From: an uncultured Actinomycetes bacterium
Lineage (GTDB): Bacteria > Actinomycetota > Actinomycetes > Mycobacteriales > Mycobacteriaceae
Assembly: GCA_903911165.1 (NCBI GenBank)
Contig: CAIWCQ010000013.1
Span: 1 to 11,837 of the forward strand
Direction of reading: 5' to 3'
DNA length: 11,837 nt
A model generated the notes under the pieces. It saw only the letters and a list, made by a program, of their open reading frames with translations. It made no database searches and was not told where the DNA came from. A program made the translations under genes and the position numbers. Below are positions 6,205-11,837 of this stretch, piece after piece (positions within the stretch are counted from its first letter, which is position 1; the number at the start of each line of letters is the position of its first letter).

Positions 6205-7887
6205 TTGACAGCCGAGGCCGCGGAGTCGTGGCAGCGCCCCTCGGTCTCGCCCCAGCCCCTCGCCGAGGATCTGCGCACCGCCGATGACCGCGATCTGCCC
6301 AGTCGCACCGACGTACTGGGCGCCGCGCTGTCCGCGGTGGTCGGCGGCCCAATCGGGCGGCACGCGGTGGTGGGCCGGACGCGGGTACTGACACCGCTGC
6401 GGGTGATGTTCATTATCGGGCTGGTGTTCTTGGCGCTCGGGTGGTCGACGAAGGCACCCTGTCTGCAGACCGTCGGAACCGGCTCGCCCGATCAGCGGGT
6501 CGCCAATTGGGAGAATCAGCGGGCGTACTACGAGTTCTGCTACTCCGACACCGTGCCGTTGTATGGCGCCGAATTGTTGAGCCAGGGAAAGTTTCCGTAC
6601 AAGTCGAGTTGGCTGGAATTGGACCCCGACGGGACGCCGCAGACGCAGTACGACGGCAGCGCCGCGGTGCGCTACATGGAATACCCGGTCCTGACCGGTA
6701 TCTACCAGTACCTGTCGATGTCGCTCGCGAAGACCTATACCGCCGTCGCCAAGGCGACCGGGCTGCCGGTGCTGGCCGGGGTCGCCGAGGTGGTGATGTT
6801 CTTCAACATCTCGGCACTTGGTCTCGCGCTGGCGTGGCTTGCGACGGTATGGGCCACAGCGATGCTGGCTGGTCGACGAGTGTGGGATGCGGCGCTGGTG
6901 GCGGCGTCACCGATCCTGATTTTTCAGGCCTTCACGAATTTCGACGCATTGGCAACGGCTTTGGCGACCGGTGGACTGCTCGCCTGGGCACGTCGGCGTC
7001 CGGTGTTGGCCGGCGTCCTGATCGGCCTGGGGGTGTCGGCCAAGCTCTATCCGGCTCTGCTGCTCGCGCCCCTGCTACTGCTGAGTGTGCGTACCGGGAG
7101 ATTTGGTGACGCCGTGCGCACCGCATCGGTGACCGTGCTGGTCTGGTGCGCGGTCAACCTCCCGGTGTTGCTGTTGTACCCGCGCGGTTGGTCGGAGTTT
7201 TTCCGGCTCAACACCCGCCGCAACCAAGACCTCGACTCGCTCTACAACGTCATCACGTCCTTCACCGGCTGGCCCGGTTTTGATCCCCAACTCGGATTCT
7301 GGGAGCCGCCGACGGCACTCAATGCGGTCTCCGGCGGGCTTTTCGTCGTGTGCTGCGCGGCGATCGGCTATGTCGCACTGACCGCTCCTCGTCGGCCTCG
7401 GCTGGCCCAACTCGCCTTCCTTGTGGTCGCAGCCTTCCTGCTGGTCAACAAGGTCTGGAGTCCGCAGTTTTCGCTGTGGCTGGTACCGCTGGCCGTCTTG
7501 GCGCTGCCGCACCGCAGGGTGCTGCTGGCGTGGATGACCATTGACGCACTCGTGTGGGTGCCTCGGATGCTCTATCTCTTCGGCGAGCAGAACAAGGGCC
7601 TGCCGGAGCAGTGGTTCACCGCCACGGTGCTGATCCGTGACGCCGCCGTGGTGGGCTTGATTGTTTTGGTCGTCCGCCAGATCTATCGTCCCGCAGACGA
7701 TCTGGTGCGCACCGGTGGCGGGATCGACGATCCATCCGGCGGGGTGTTCGATGGCGCCGCCGACGCGTTTCCGGTGCGGTGGCCGCGGTGGCTGCGGCCG
7801 GCTCAAGAACGGCAGGAGGGTTTGGATGCAGGTAGCAATCGCACTGTTCCCGCGGATGACCGCGTTGGATGCAGTGGGTCCCTATGA
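6205..7887 (+). CDS. Polytopic GT87/DUF2029-like glycosyltransferase (Rv0051-like)
   Basis: A 560-residue integral membrane protein. After a cytosolic N-terminus (1-60) the first helix is VMFIIGLVFLALGW (67-80), followed by a large extracytoplasmic loop with acidic residues (about 81-160), and then hydrophobic segments near 190-220, 228-240, 247-262, 266-294, 305-325, 375-395, 401-414, 421-434, 437-450 and 479-490. Motifs typical of polyprenyl-phosphate-sugar-using GT-C mannosyltransferases are NFDALATALATGGLLAWARR (245-264), GLGVSAKLYPALLLAPL (274-290) and NKVWSPQFSLWLVPL (415-429). Donor and acceptor are unknown; a role in envelope glycan assembly next to ponA1 is inference. The start is the rare TTG at 6205, 19 bases after ponA1, with only a weak ribosome-binding site, so the N-terminus is uncertain. 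The last 21 codons lie inside the next gene in another frame. Confidence 0.85.
   Translation: MTAEAAESWQRPSVSPQPLAEDLRTADDRDLPSRTDVLGAALSAVVGGPIGRHAVVGRTRVLTPLRVMFIIGLVFLALGWSTKAPCLQTVGTGSPDQRVANWENQRAYYEFCYSDTVPLYGAELLSQGKFPYKSSWLELDPDGTPQTQYDGSAAVRYMEYPVLTGIYQYLSMSLAKTYTAVAKATGLPVLAGVAEVVMFFNISALGLALAWLATVWATAMLAGRRVWDAALVAASPILIFQAFTNFDALATALATGGLLAWARRRPVLAGVLIGLGVSAKLYPALLLAPLLLLSVRTGRFGDAVRTASVTVLVWCAVNLPVLLLYPRGWSEFFRLNTRRNQDLDSLYNVITSFTGWPGFDPQLGFWEPPTALNAVSGGLFVVCCAAIGYVALTAPRRPRLAQLAFLVVAAFLLVNKVWSPQFSLWLVPLAVLALPHRRVLLAWMTIDALVWVPRMLYLFGEQNKGLPEQWFTATVLIRDAAVVGLIVLVVRQIYRPADDLVRTGGGIDDPSGGVFDGAADAFPVRWPRWLRPAQERQEGLDAGSNRTVPADDRVGCSGSL
7814..7819 (+). promoter_or_regulatory. Shine-Dalgarno fixing the DJ-1/PfpI start
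   Basis: AGGAGG sits six bases before ATG 7826 and lies inside the 3' end of the preceding GT87-like gene. It selects this ATG over the upstream in-frame ATG at 7661, whose extension has no DJ-1-like sequence. Confidence 0.85.
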
Positions 7888-8464
7888 GGTCTTGCAGCGG
7901 GTGCCGTCCATCGACGTCATATTCGTCGGGCACCGCCGCGGTGAGATCCGGACCGACAACGGCATGCTCGGACTGACCTGCGATGCCACCTTCGAGCAGA
8001 TCACCGGCCCCGACGTACTGCTGGTCCCGGGCGGAGTGGGCACCCGCGAGTTGATGACCGACGAGCCGGTCCTCGATTGGATCCGCTCGGTACACCGCAA
8101 CACCAGGTTCACCACGTCGGTGTGCACCGGAAGTCTGGTGCTGGCCGCCGCCGGCCTCCTCGACGGACTGACCGCGACGACGCATTGGGCCGCCGCCGCG
8201 CTCCTGGAGCCCTTCGGGGCGCGCTACGCGGCCGAGCGCGTCGTGGAACACCTGCCGCAGCGGATCATCACCGCCGCCGGGGTCTCGAGCGGTATCGACA
8301 TGGGGTTGCGACTGCTCGAACTTCTCGTTGACTTAGAGGCCGCGCAGGCGAGTCAGCTGATGATCGAGTACGACCCGCAGCCGCCGTTCGATTCCGGCGC
8401 CTTGGCCAAGGCGTCGGAGGCCACTGTGCTGCGGGCCCAGGAGTACTTCACCAAACGCAGCTGA
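7826..8464 (+). CDS. DJ-1/PfpI protein resembling isonitrile hydratase (Rv0052-like)
   Basis: A 212-residue soluble protein with the complete DJ-1/PfpI fold. It begins MQVAIALFPRMTALDAVGPYEVL (strand 1 and the conserved acid region, Asp15/Glu21). It continues with DVLLVPGGVGTREL (63-76), the nucleophile elbow SVCTGSLVLAAAGLL with Cys100 and Thr101 (98-112), TATTHW (116-121) and the C-terminal YDPQPPFDSG (182-191). This combination matches the isonitrile (isocyanide) hydratase subgroup, where an Asp, the Cys and the following Thr act in adding water to R-NC to give an N-formamide. Pseudomonas isocyanide hydratase has the same motifs as I recall them. Substrate in this organism is unknown, and generic DJ-1 stress or glyoxalase functions remain possible. 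It overlaps the GT87-like gene by 62 nt and has its own ribosome-binding site. It is probably the last gene of the ponA1 block; no terminator is evident after it. Confidence 0.85.
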   Translation: MQVAIALFPRMTALDAVGPYEVLQRVPSIDVIFVGHRRGEIRTDNGMLGLTCDATFEQITGPDVLLVPGGVGTRELMTDEPVLDWIRSVHRNTRFTTSVCTGSLVLAAAGLLDGLTATTHWAAAALLEPFGARYAAERVVEHLPQRIITAAGVSSGIDMGLRLLELLVDLEAAQASQLMIEYDPQPPFDSGALAKASEATVLRAQEYFTKRS

Positions 8465-8488
8465 TTTCGCTGATCAGGCCTGCTGCCT

Positions 8489-8520
8489 GTAACCTGACGA
8501 GGTTACCGACGCAGGTAACC
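8489..8520 (+). promoter_or_regulatory. Three-arm alternating inverted repeat in the rpsF upstream region
   Basis: Arm 1 GTAACCT (8489-8495), arm 2 AGGTTACC (8500-8507) and arm 3 GGTAACC (8514-8520). Arm 2 pairs perfectly over seven bases with arm 1 (4-nt loop) or with arm 3 (6-nt loop), so only one hairpin can form at a time. Depending on where transcription starts, this is an attenuator-like RNA switch or an operator in DNA. Confidence 0.6.
8490..8495 (+). promoter_or_regulatory. Possible -10 box of the rpsF operon
   Basis: TAACCT matches TANNNT and would start transcription around 8502, giving a leader of about 75 nt. The matching -35 is poor. The hexamer is also part of a hairpin arm, so it is a candidate only. 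Confidence 0.35.
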
Positions 8521-8526
8521 CTCCTG

Positions 8527-8557
8527 CCACGGATTGGCCGTGGCCGTATATGACCGT
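8527..8557 (+). promoter_or_regulatory. rpsF leader hairpin with repeated RRCCGT, candidate S6:S18 site
   Basis: CCACGG (8527-8532) pairs with CCGTGG (8538-8543) around a five-base loop. GGCCGT occurs at 8536-8541 and 8542-8547, and GACCGT at 8552-8557, directly ahead of the ribosome-binding site. In many bacteria the S6:S18 pair binds a leader RNA motif with a conserved CCG upstream of rpsF and controls the operon. Position and CCG content fit, but the fold was not modelled. Confidence 0.35.
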
Positions 8558-8571
8558 AGGAGGTGATGAGG
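8558..8571 (+). promoter_or_regulatory. Extended Shine-Dalgarno of rpsF
   Basis: AGGAGGTGATGAGG contains a full anti-16S match (AGGAGGTGAT) 9-13 bases before ATG 8577 and a second purine core, GAGG, closer to it. It rules out the in-frame ATG at 8550, which lies upstream of this site. Confidence 0.8.
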
Positions 8572-8576
8572 TTTCC

Positions 8577-8867
8577 ATGCGTCCTTACGAAATCATGGTC
8601 ATTCTTGACCCCACTCTCGACGAGCGCACCGTGGCCCCGTCGCTGGACACGTTCCTGAACGTGATCCGCAGCGATGGCGGTTCGGTCGACAAGGTCGACA
8701 TCTGGGGCCGGCGCAGGCTGGCCTACGAGATTGCCAAGCACGCCGAGGGCATCTACGCCATCGTCGATGTGAAGGCGGAACCGGCCACTGTGTCTGAGCT
8801 CGACCGCCAGCTGAACCTGAACGAGTCGGTGCTCCGCACCAAGGTGATGCGGACCGATAAGCACTGA
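8577..8867 (+). CDS. rpsF: 30S ribosomal protein S6
   Basis: A 96-residue protein starting [12 protein letters not shown], the canonical first beta strand of bacterial S6. It carries the conserved segment [19 protein letters not shown] in its middle and the [10 protein letters not shown] strand near the end. S6 binds 16S rRNA in the platform of the small subunit as a pair with S18, encoded two genes downstream. Length equals the usual mycobacterial form. It heads the rpsF-ssb-rpsR-rplI operon and is preceded by a structured leader. An upstream in-frame ATG (8550) would add nine residues absent from the family and is rejected. Confidence 0.97.
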   Translation: MRPYEIMVILDPTLDERTVAPSLDTFLNVIRSDGGSVDKVDIWGRRRLAYEIAKHAEGIYAIVDVKAEPATVSELDRQLNLNESVLRTKVMRTDKH

Positions 8868-8901
8868 GCTTCGGCATCGGTGGAGAACGTCCGCGCGCTG
8901 T

Positions 8902-8918
8902 CGTAGTCCCTACGTAGG
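8902..8918 (+). promoter_or_regulatory. Palindromic site between rpsF and ssb
   Basis: CCTACGTAGG (8909-8918) is a perfect 10-bp palindrome. CGTAG (8902-8906) can also pair with CTACG (8910-8914), so two structures compete. A TAAAT-containing AT-rich patch follows at 8927-8933. It may be a regulator site or part of a second promoter for ssb. It does not match the mycobacterial SOS box. Confidence 0.35.
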
Positions 8919-8958
8919 CTCCGGGTAAATACTCCCCGTCAAACTCCAGGAGGACCTT

Positions 8959-9498
8959 GTGGCTGGTGACACCATCATCACCGTCGTCGGAAACCTGACC
9001 GCTGATCCCGAACTGCGGTTCACCCCGTCCGGCGCGGCCGTCGCGAACTTCACCGTGGCATCGACGCCGCGCATCCTCGACCGCCAGAGCGGGGACTGGA
9101 AGGACGGCGAAGCCCTGTTCATGCGCTGCAATATCTGGCGCGAGGCGGCCGAGAACGTCGCCGAAAGCCTCTCCCGCGGATCGCGGGTAATCGTGACCGG
9201 GCGGCTCAAGCAGCGGTCCTATGAAACCCGTGAGGGCGAGAAGCGCACCGTCGTCGAGGTGGAGGTCGAGGAGATCGGACCCTCGCTGAAGTACGCCACC
9301 GCGAAGGTCAATAAAGCCTCCCGCGGCGGTGGCGGCGGTGGTGGCGGCGGTGGTGGTGGCGGTTTCGGTGGCGGCGCACCTGGTGGCGCGGCCGCTGGAG
9401 CGCAGCGCCCGGCGGCGGGCGAACCCGCTGAAGACCCGTGGGGCAGCGCCCCGGCATCGGGTTCCTTCGGCGGCAATGACGACGAACCCCCATTCTGA
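8959..9498 (+). CDS. ssb: Single-stranded DNA-binding protein
   Basis: A 179-residue SSB. Residues 1-112 form the OB fold, starting [25 protein letters not shown], with the single-strand-contacting segments [18 protein letters not shown] (54-71) and [16 protein letters not shown] (74-89). After it comes a flexible linker with 13 consecutive glycines (123-135) and further Gly/Ala/Pro sequence. The acidic C-terminal tip DDEPPF is the docking peptide for replication and repair partners. It forms homotetramers on single-stranded DNA. The GTG start at 8959 has AGGAGG five bases upstream (8948-8953). The protein is longer than the roughly 164 residues I recall for M. tuberculosis, with the glycine-rich linker the likely source of the extra length. 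Co-expression with rpsF and rpsR is the standard bacterial arrangement, and dnaB lies shortly downstream. Confidence 0.97.
   Translation: MAGDTIITVVGNLTADPELRFTPSGAAVANFTVASTPRILDRQSGDWKDGEALFMRCNIWREAAENVAESLSRGSRVIVTGRLKQRSYETREGEKRTVVEVEVEEIGPSLKYATAKVNKASRGGGGGGGGGGGGGFGGGAPGGAAAGAQRPAAGEPAEDPWGSAPASGSFGGNDDEPPF
9325..9363 (+). repeat. GGN microsatellite encoding 13 glycines in SSB
   Basis: An uninterrupted run of GGC/GGT codons encodes Gly123-135. It is a simple-sequence tract prone to in-frame slippage, so linker length may vary between isolates. The mix of GGC and GGT will dampen slippage. Confidence 0.8.
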
Positions 9499-9517
9499 GA
9501 CGAAAGAGAATCAACAG

Positions 9518-9784
9518 ATGGCTAAATCAGGACCTACCAAACGGCGTCCGGCCCCGGACAAGCCGATCAAGGCCCGCAAGTGCGTGTTCTGCTCGAAGAA
9601 GGGCAAGCTGCAGATCATCGACTACAAGGACACTCACTTGCTCCGCACCTACATCAGCGAACGCGGCAAGATCCGTGCGCGCCGGGTAACCGGCAACTGC
9701 GTGCAGCATCAACGCGACATCGCCATCGCCGTCAAAAACGCGCGCGAAGTTGCCCTGCTGCCGTTTACGTCGACATCGCGTTAA
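9518..9784 (+). CDS. rpsR: 30S ribosomal protein S18, zinc-binding (C+) form
   Basis: An 88-residue S18 starting [22 protein letters not shown]. It retains Cys22 and Cys25 (CVFC) with Cys61 and His64 (CVQH), the four metal ligands expected of the zinc-containing C+ paralogue. The zinc-independent S18 paralogues that mycobacteria express under Zur control lack these cysteines, so this is the housekeeping copy. The core [34 protein letters not shown] matches S18 throughout. It starts 19 bases after ssb with a modest purine-rich ribosome-binding site (GAAAGAGAA). S18 assembles next to S6, the product of the first gene of this operon. Confidence 0.96.
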   Translation: MAKSGPTKRRPAPDKPIKARKCVFCSKKGKLQIIDYKDTHLLRTYISERGKIRARRVTGNCVQHQRDIAIAVKNAREVALLPFTSTSR

Positions 9785-9806
9785 CGGCCGAGAACGGAGT
9801 ACAACA

Positions 9807-10265
9807 ATGAAATTGATCCTGACCGCTGAGGTCGACCACCTCGGCGCTGCCGGTGACACCGTCGAGGTCAAGGACGGGTACGGTCGCAACTTCCTGTTGC
9901 CCCGCGGCCTGGCGATCGTGGCGACCCGCGGTGCGCAAAAGCACGCTGATGAGATCCGAAAGTCCCGCGAGGCGAAGACCGTGCGCGACCGCGAGCACGC
10001 CGACGAGCTCAAGGCCGCGATCGTGGCTCTGGACCCGATATCGCTGATCGCAAAGGTTGCCGGGGATGCCGGCAAGCTTTTCGGGTCGGTGACCGCCAGC
10101 GACGTGGTCGTTGCGATCAAGAAGGCCGGCGGCCCCAGCATCGACAAGCGTTCGGTGCGACTTCCCAAGGCACACATCAAGGAAACCGGCAGTCATGGCA
10201 TCGTCATCCGCCTGCATCCGGAGGTTGACGTGCAATTCACCCTCGAGGTCGCCGGTCAGGGTTAG
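9807..10265 (+). CDS. rplI: 50S ribosomal protein L9
   Basis: A 152-residue L9. The N-terminal rRNA-binding domain contains the family signature [24 protein letters not shown] (about 13-36). A long charged helix, [27 protein letters not shown] (45-71), links it to the C-terminal domain, which ends with [20 protein letters not shown]9 binds domain V of 23S rRNA and projects from the large subunit, helping restrain frameshifting and ribosome collisions. The ATG at 9807 is chosen because [13 protein letters not shown] is the canonical start; a CGGAG ribosome-binding site lies about 8 bases upstream. It is the last gene of the operon, with a strong terminator-like hairpin 20 bases beyond its stop. 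Confidence 0.97.
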   Translation: MKLILTAEVDHLGAAGDTVEVKDGYGRNFLLPRGLAIVATRGAQKHADEIRKSREAKTVRDREHADELKAAIVALDPISLIAKVAGDAGKLFGSVTASDVVVAIKKAGGPSIDKRSVRLPKAHIKETGSHGIVIRLHPEVDVQFTLEVAGQG

Positions 10266-10284
10266 TCACCTTTGACAGTGCCGG

Positions 10285-10330
10285 GTCCCCGGTGGCGGCC
10301 GTCGCGGCCACCACCGGGGACTCTGCTTTT
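10285..10330 (+). terminator. Intrinsic-type terminator after rplI
   Basis: A 17-bp arm (10285-10301) pairs with 10305-10321 across a three-base TCG loop with a single C:A mismatch. The stem is very GC-rich. A short T run (TTTT, 10327-10330) follows after five bases. Strong stem and weak U tract are typical of mycobacterial terminators. It should end the rpsF-rplI transcript. Confidence 0.8.
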
Positions 10331-10756
10331 GACCGGCGAACTATCGGACATGTGTTTGCCACAGCTAACGTAACCTCCCGTTTGCCGAAGCATTCGTCGC
10401 TGGACACCCAACACGCCCGGAACGGCAACCTGGCCCGACACGCCGCGGAACTTGCCATGCACAGGCCGCAATGCCGGTTAATCTGCGTTTACGTGGTCTG
10501 ATGGCCGACAAATTCATAACTATCCACAGGTTCTCCCCATGCTGCCAACACAGTTGGTGGCAGCTATGCACAGACCACTAACAGGTTGACGCACAAGCCG
10601 GGTTTGCGCTGACTCCAGCAACGTCTAGCGTTCCCCACGGCGCACGGGTAGCCGCGCCGGTCGCAGCAGCCTGTCGGTGCCTCGACCTAACGTGAGAGCC
10701 ACTGACTCGAACCGATGTTCGATGCGGTCCTGGAACTGAGGAGGTAGGGCAGCCCG
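10331..10756. other. Gene-poor region upstream of dnaB with DnaA-box-like motifs
   Basis: No open frame here has a convincing start, ribosome-binding site or recognisable protein; short frames on both strands run into the terminator, rplI or dnaB. The stretch is less GC-rich than its surroundings, especially 10480-10590. It contains CATGCACAG (10456-10464), CTATCCACAG (10520-10529) and CTATGCACAG (10564-10573), close to the DnaA box TTATCCACA. A possible promoter for dnaB is TTGCGC (10604-10609) and TAGCGT (10626-10631), 16 bases apart. M. tuberculosis has a small gene here (Rv0057), which I cannot find in this window. Confidence 0.5.
10604..10631 (+). promoter_or_regulatory. Possible dnaB promoter
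   Basis: TTGCGC and TAGCGT with a 16-base spacer fit loosely with mycobacterial sigma-A promoters and would give a leader of about 120 nt. A second TANNNT hexamer, TAACGT, lies at 10688-10693. Neither stands out; treat as candidates. Confidence 0.25.
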
Positions 10757-11837
10757 ATGGCGGTCGTCGACGATCTCGGACAGTCGGCAACTGAGTCGTC
10801 TGCACCCGCCGAGGACTACGGCCGCCAGCCTCCGCAGGATCTCGCCGCCGAACAGTCGGTGCTGGGCGGGATGATGCTCAGCAAGGACGCCATCGCCGAT
10901 GTGCTGGAGAAGTTACGGCCCGGCGACTTCTACCGGCCCGCGCACCAGAACGTCTACGACGCGGTGCTCGATCTCTACGCGCGCGGGGAGCCCGCCGACG
11001 CCGTCACCGTCGCGGCCGAACTCGACCGTCGTGGCCTGCTGCGCCGGATGGGCGGAGCCCTCTATCTGCACACCCTGATCTCGACGGTGCCGACCGCAGC
11101 CAACGCCGGCTACTACGCGGGCATCGTGGCAGAGAAGGCACTGCTGCGCCGGCTAGTTGAGGCAGGCACCCGGGTGGTGCAGTACGGCTACGCCGGCGCG
11201 GAGGGTGCTGACGTCAACGAAATCGTCGACCGTGCCCAAGCCGAGATCTACGACGTCACCGAGCGGCGGACCACTGAGGATTTCGTCGTCTTGGAGTCAC
11301 TGCTGCAACCGACGATGGACGAGATCGATGCCATTGCCTCCCAGGGTGGGATCGCCCGCGGTGTGCCGACCGGCTTCACCGAACTCGATGAGGTGACCAA
11401 CGGACTGCACCCGGGTCAGATGATCGTGATCGCGGCGAGGCCCGGTATGGGGAAATCGACTCTGGGACTGGATTTTTTGCGCTCCTGCTCCATCAAGAAC
11501 CGCATGGCGAGCGTGGTGTTCTCCCTCGAGATGAGCAAGTCCGAGATCGTGATGCGGCTGCTGTCGGCGGAGGCGAAGATCAAGCTCACCGATATGCGTT
11601 CGGGCCGGATGAGCGATGACGACTGGACGCGGCTGGCGCGGCGGATGAGTGAGATCAGCGAGGCGCCGCTGTACATCGATGACTCGCCGAACCTGACGAT
11701 GATGGAGATCCGCGCCAAGGCACGCCGGCTCAAGCAGAAGTCAGACCTGAAGCTGATCGTGATCGACTACCTACAGTTGATGACATCCGGCAAGAAGGTC
11801 GAGTCACGCCAGCAGGAGGTGTCCGAATTCTCCCGTC
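10757..11837 (+). CDS. dnaB: Replicative DNA helicase DnaB (3' end outside window)
   Basis: The first 360 residues of the hexameric replication-fork helicase. The N-terminal domain (about 25-125) starts at PPQDLAAEQSVLGGMMLSKDAI and includes DFYRPAHQNVYDAVLDLYARGEPAD; it contacts primase and the loader. After the linker helix comes the RecA-like ATPase domain, with GVPTGFTELDEVTNGLHPGQM (202-222), Walker A ARPGMGKST (227-235), the SLEMS segment (256-260) and the Walker B strand LIVIDYLQLM (333-342). The window ends at RQQEVSEFSR, before the remaining helicase motifs. ATG 10757 is preceded by AGGAGGT (10739-10745); an in-frame stop at 10745-10747 excludes longer starts. The P-loop is intact, so the intein found at this position in some mycobacteria is absent; the later site used in M. 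tuberculosis lies outside the window. Confidence 0.97.
   Translation, partial: MAVVDDLGQSATESSAPAEDYGRQPPQDLAAEQSVLGGMMLSKDAIADVLEKLRPGDFYRPAHQNVYDAVLDLYARGEPADAVTVAAELDRRGLLRRMGGALYLHTLISTVPTAANAGYYAGIVAEKALLRRLVEAGTRVVQYGYAGAEGADVNEIVDRAQAEIYDVTERRTTEDFVVLESLLQPTMDEIDAIASQGGIARGVPTGFTELDEVTNGLHPGQMIVIAARPGMGKSTLGLDFLRSCSIKNRMASVVFSLEMSKSEIVMRLLSAEAKIKLTDMRSGRMSDDDWTRLARRMSEISEAPLYIDDSPNLTMMEIRAKARRLKQKSDLKLIVIDYLQLMTSGKKVESRQQEVSEFSR

Noticed and set aside
4683..6413. 576-codon minus-strand open frame opposite ponA1
   Set aside because: Its product is extremely Arg/Gly-rich with no domain, and it is the antisense shadow of GC-rich ponA1 codons, whose own product has complete GT51 and transpeptidase motifs.
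7075..7806. 243-codon minus-strand frame inside the GT87-like gene
   Set aside because: The plus-strand reading gives a typical multi-pass GT-C protein; the minus frame is a low-complexity shadow.
8475..8489. Terminator after the DJ-1/PfpI gene (CAGGC-ctgct-GCCTG)
   Set aside because: The stem is only five base pairs, has no T run and lies against the presumed rpsF promoter, so it is not convincing as a terminator.
8909..8918. LexA/SOS box upstream of ssb
   Set aside because: The palindrome CCTACGTAGG does not resemble the mycobacterial SOS consensus TCGAAC-N4-GTTCGA.
10292..10501. Small 69-codon plus-strand gene after rplI
   Set aside because: It begins inside the terminator hairpin, lacks a ribosome-binding site and has no recognisable sequence.

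Overview
The window reads as a chromosomal segment of a mycobacterium, most likely a non-tuberculous Mycobacterium or Mycolicibacterium species. It is GC-rich, uses GTG and TTG starts, and has the gene order I recall around Rv0045c-Rv0058 of M. tuberculosis: hydrolase, ino1, padR-type regulator, DUF5318, ponA1, GT87 membrane protein, DJ-1/PfpI protein, rpsF, ssb, rpsR, rplI, dnaB. Identifications rest on motifs and remembered families; no search was run.

Minus-strand block (1-3079). A PadR-type regulator, ino1 (inositol-1-phosphate synthase) and an alpha/beta hydrolase form a compact operon. A 44-nt gap separates the first two genes and a 4-base GTGA overlap joins the last two. A convincing promoter lies upstream of the regulator gene, with a perfect palindrome between its -35 and -10 that could be an autoregulatory operator. 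Beyond the hydrolase is the start of a secreted DUF4189-type protein that runs off the window. It is preceded by a 19-bp tandem array (3.4 copies) bracketed by an 8-bp inverted repeat.

Divergent junction (3080-3259). Only 180 bp separate the two blocks. The M. tuberculosis membrane-protein gene I remember here (Rv0048c) is absent.

Plus-strand cell-envelope block (3260-8464). A small Cys-rich DUF5318 protein, probably translated from a leaderless mRNA, is followed with an 8-bp overlap by ponA1, the bifunctional peptidoglycan synthase. Next come a polytopic GT87-like glycosyltransferase and a DJ-1/PfpI protein that resembles isonitrile hydratase. The tight spacing suggests co-transcription.

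Ribosome/replication block (8465-11837). rpsF-ssb-rpsR-rplI form the classical operon, with a structured leader of competing hairpin arms and a strong terminator-like hairpin at the end. A 435-bp stretch without a confident gene follows, holding DnaA-box-like motifs. Then comes dnaB, truncated by the window edge, with an uninterrupted P-loop (no intein at that site).

No mobile element, CRISPR array, tRNA or rRNA was seen. Most of the window is conserved core genome. The points most worth checking are the tandem array, the padR operator, the rpsF leader, the isonitrile hydratase-like protein and the dnaB upstream region.
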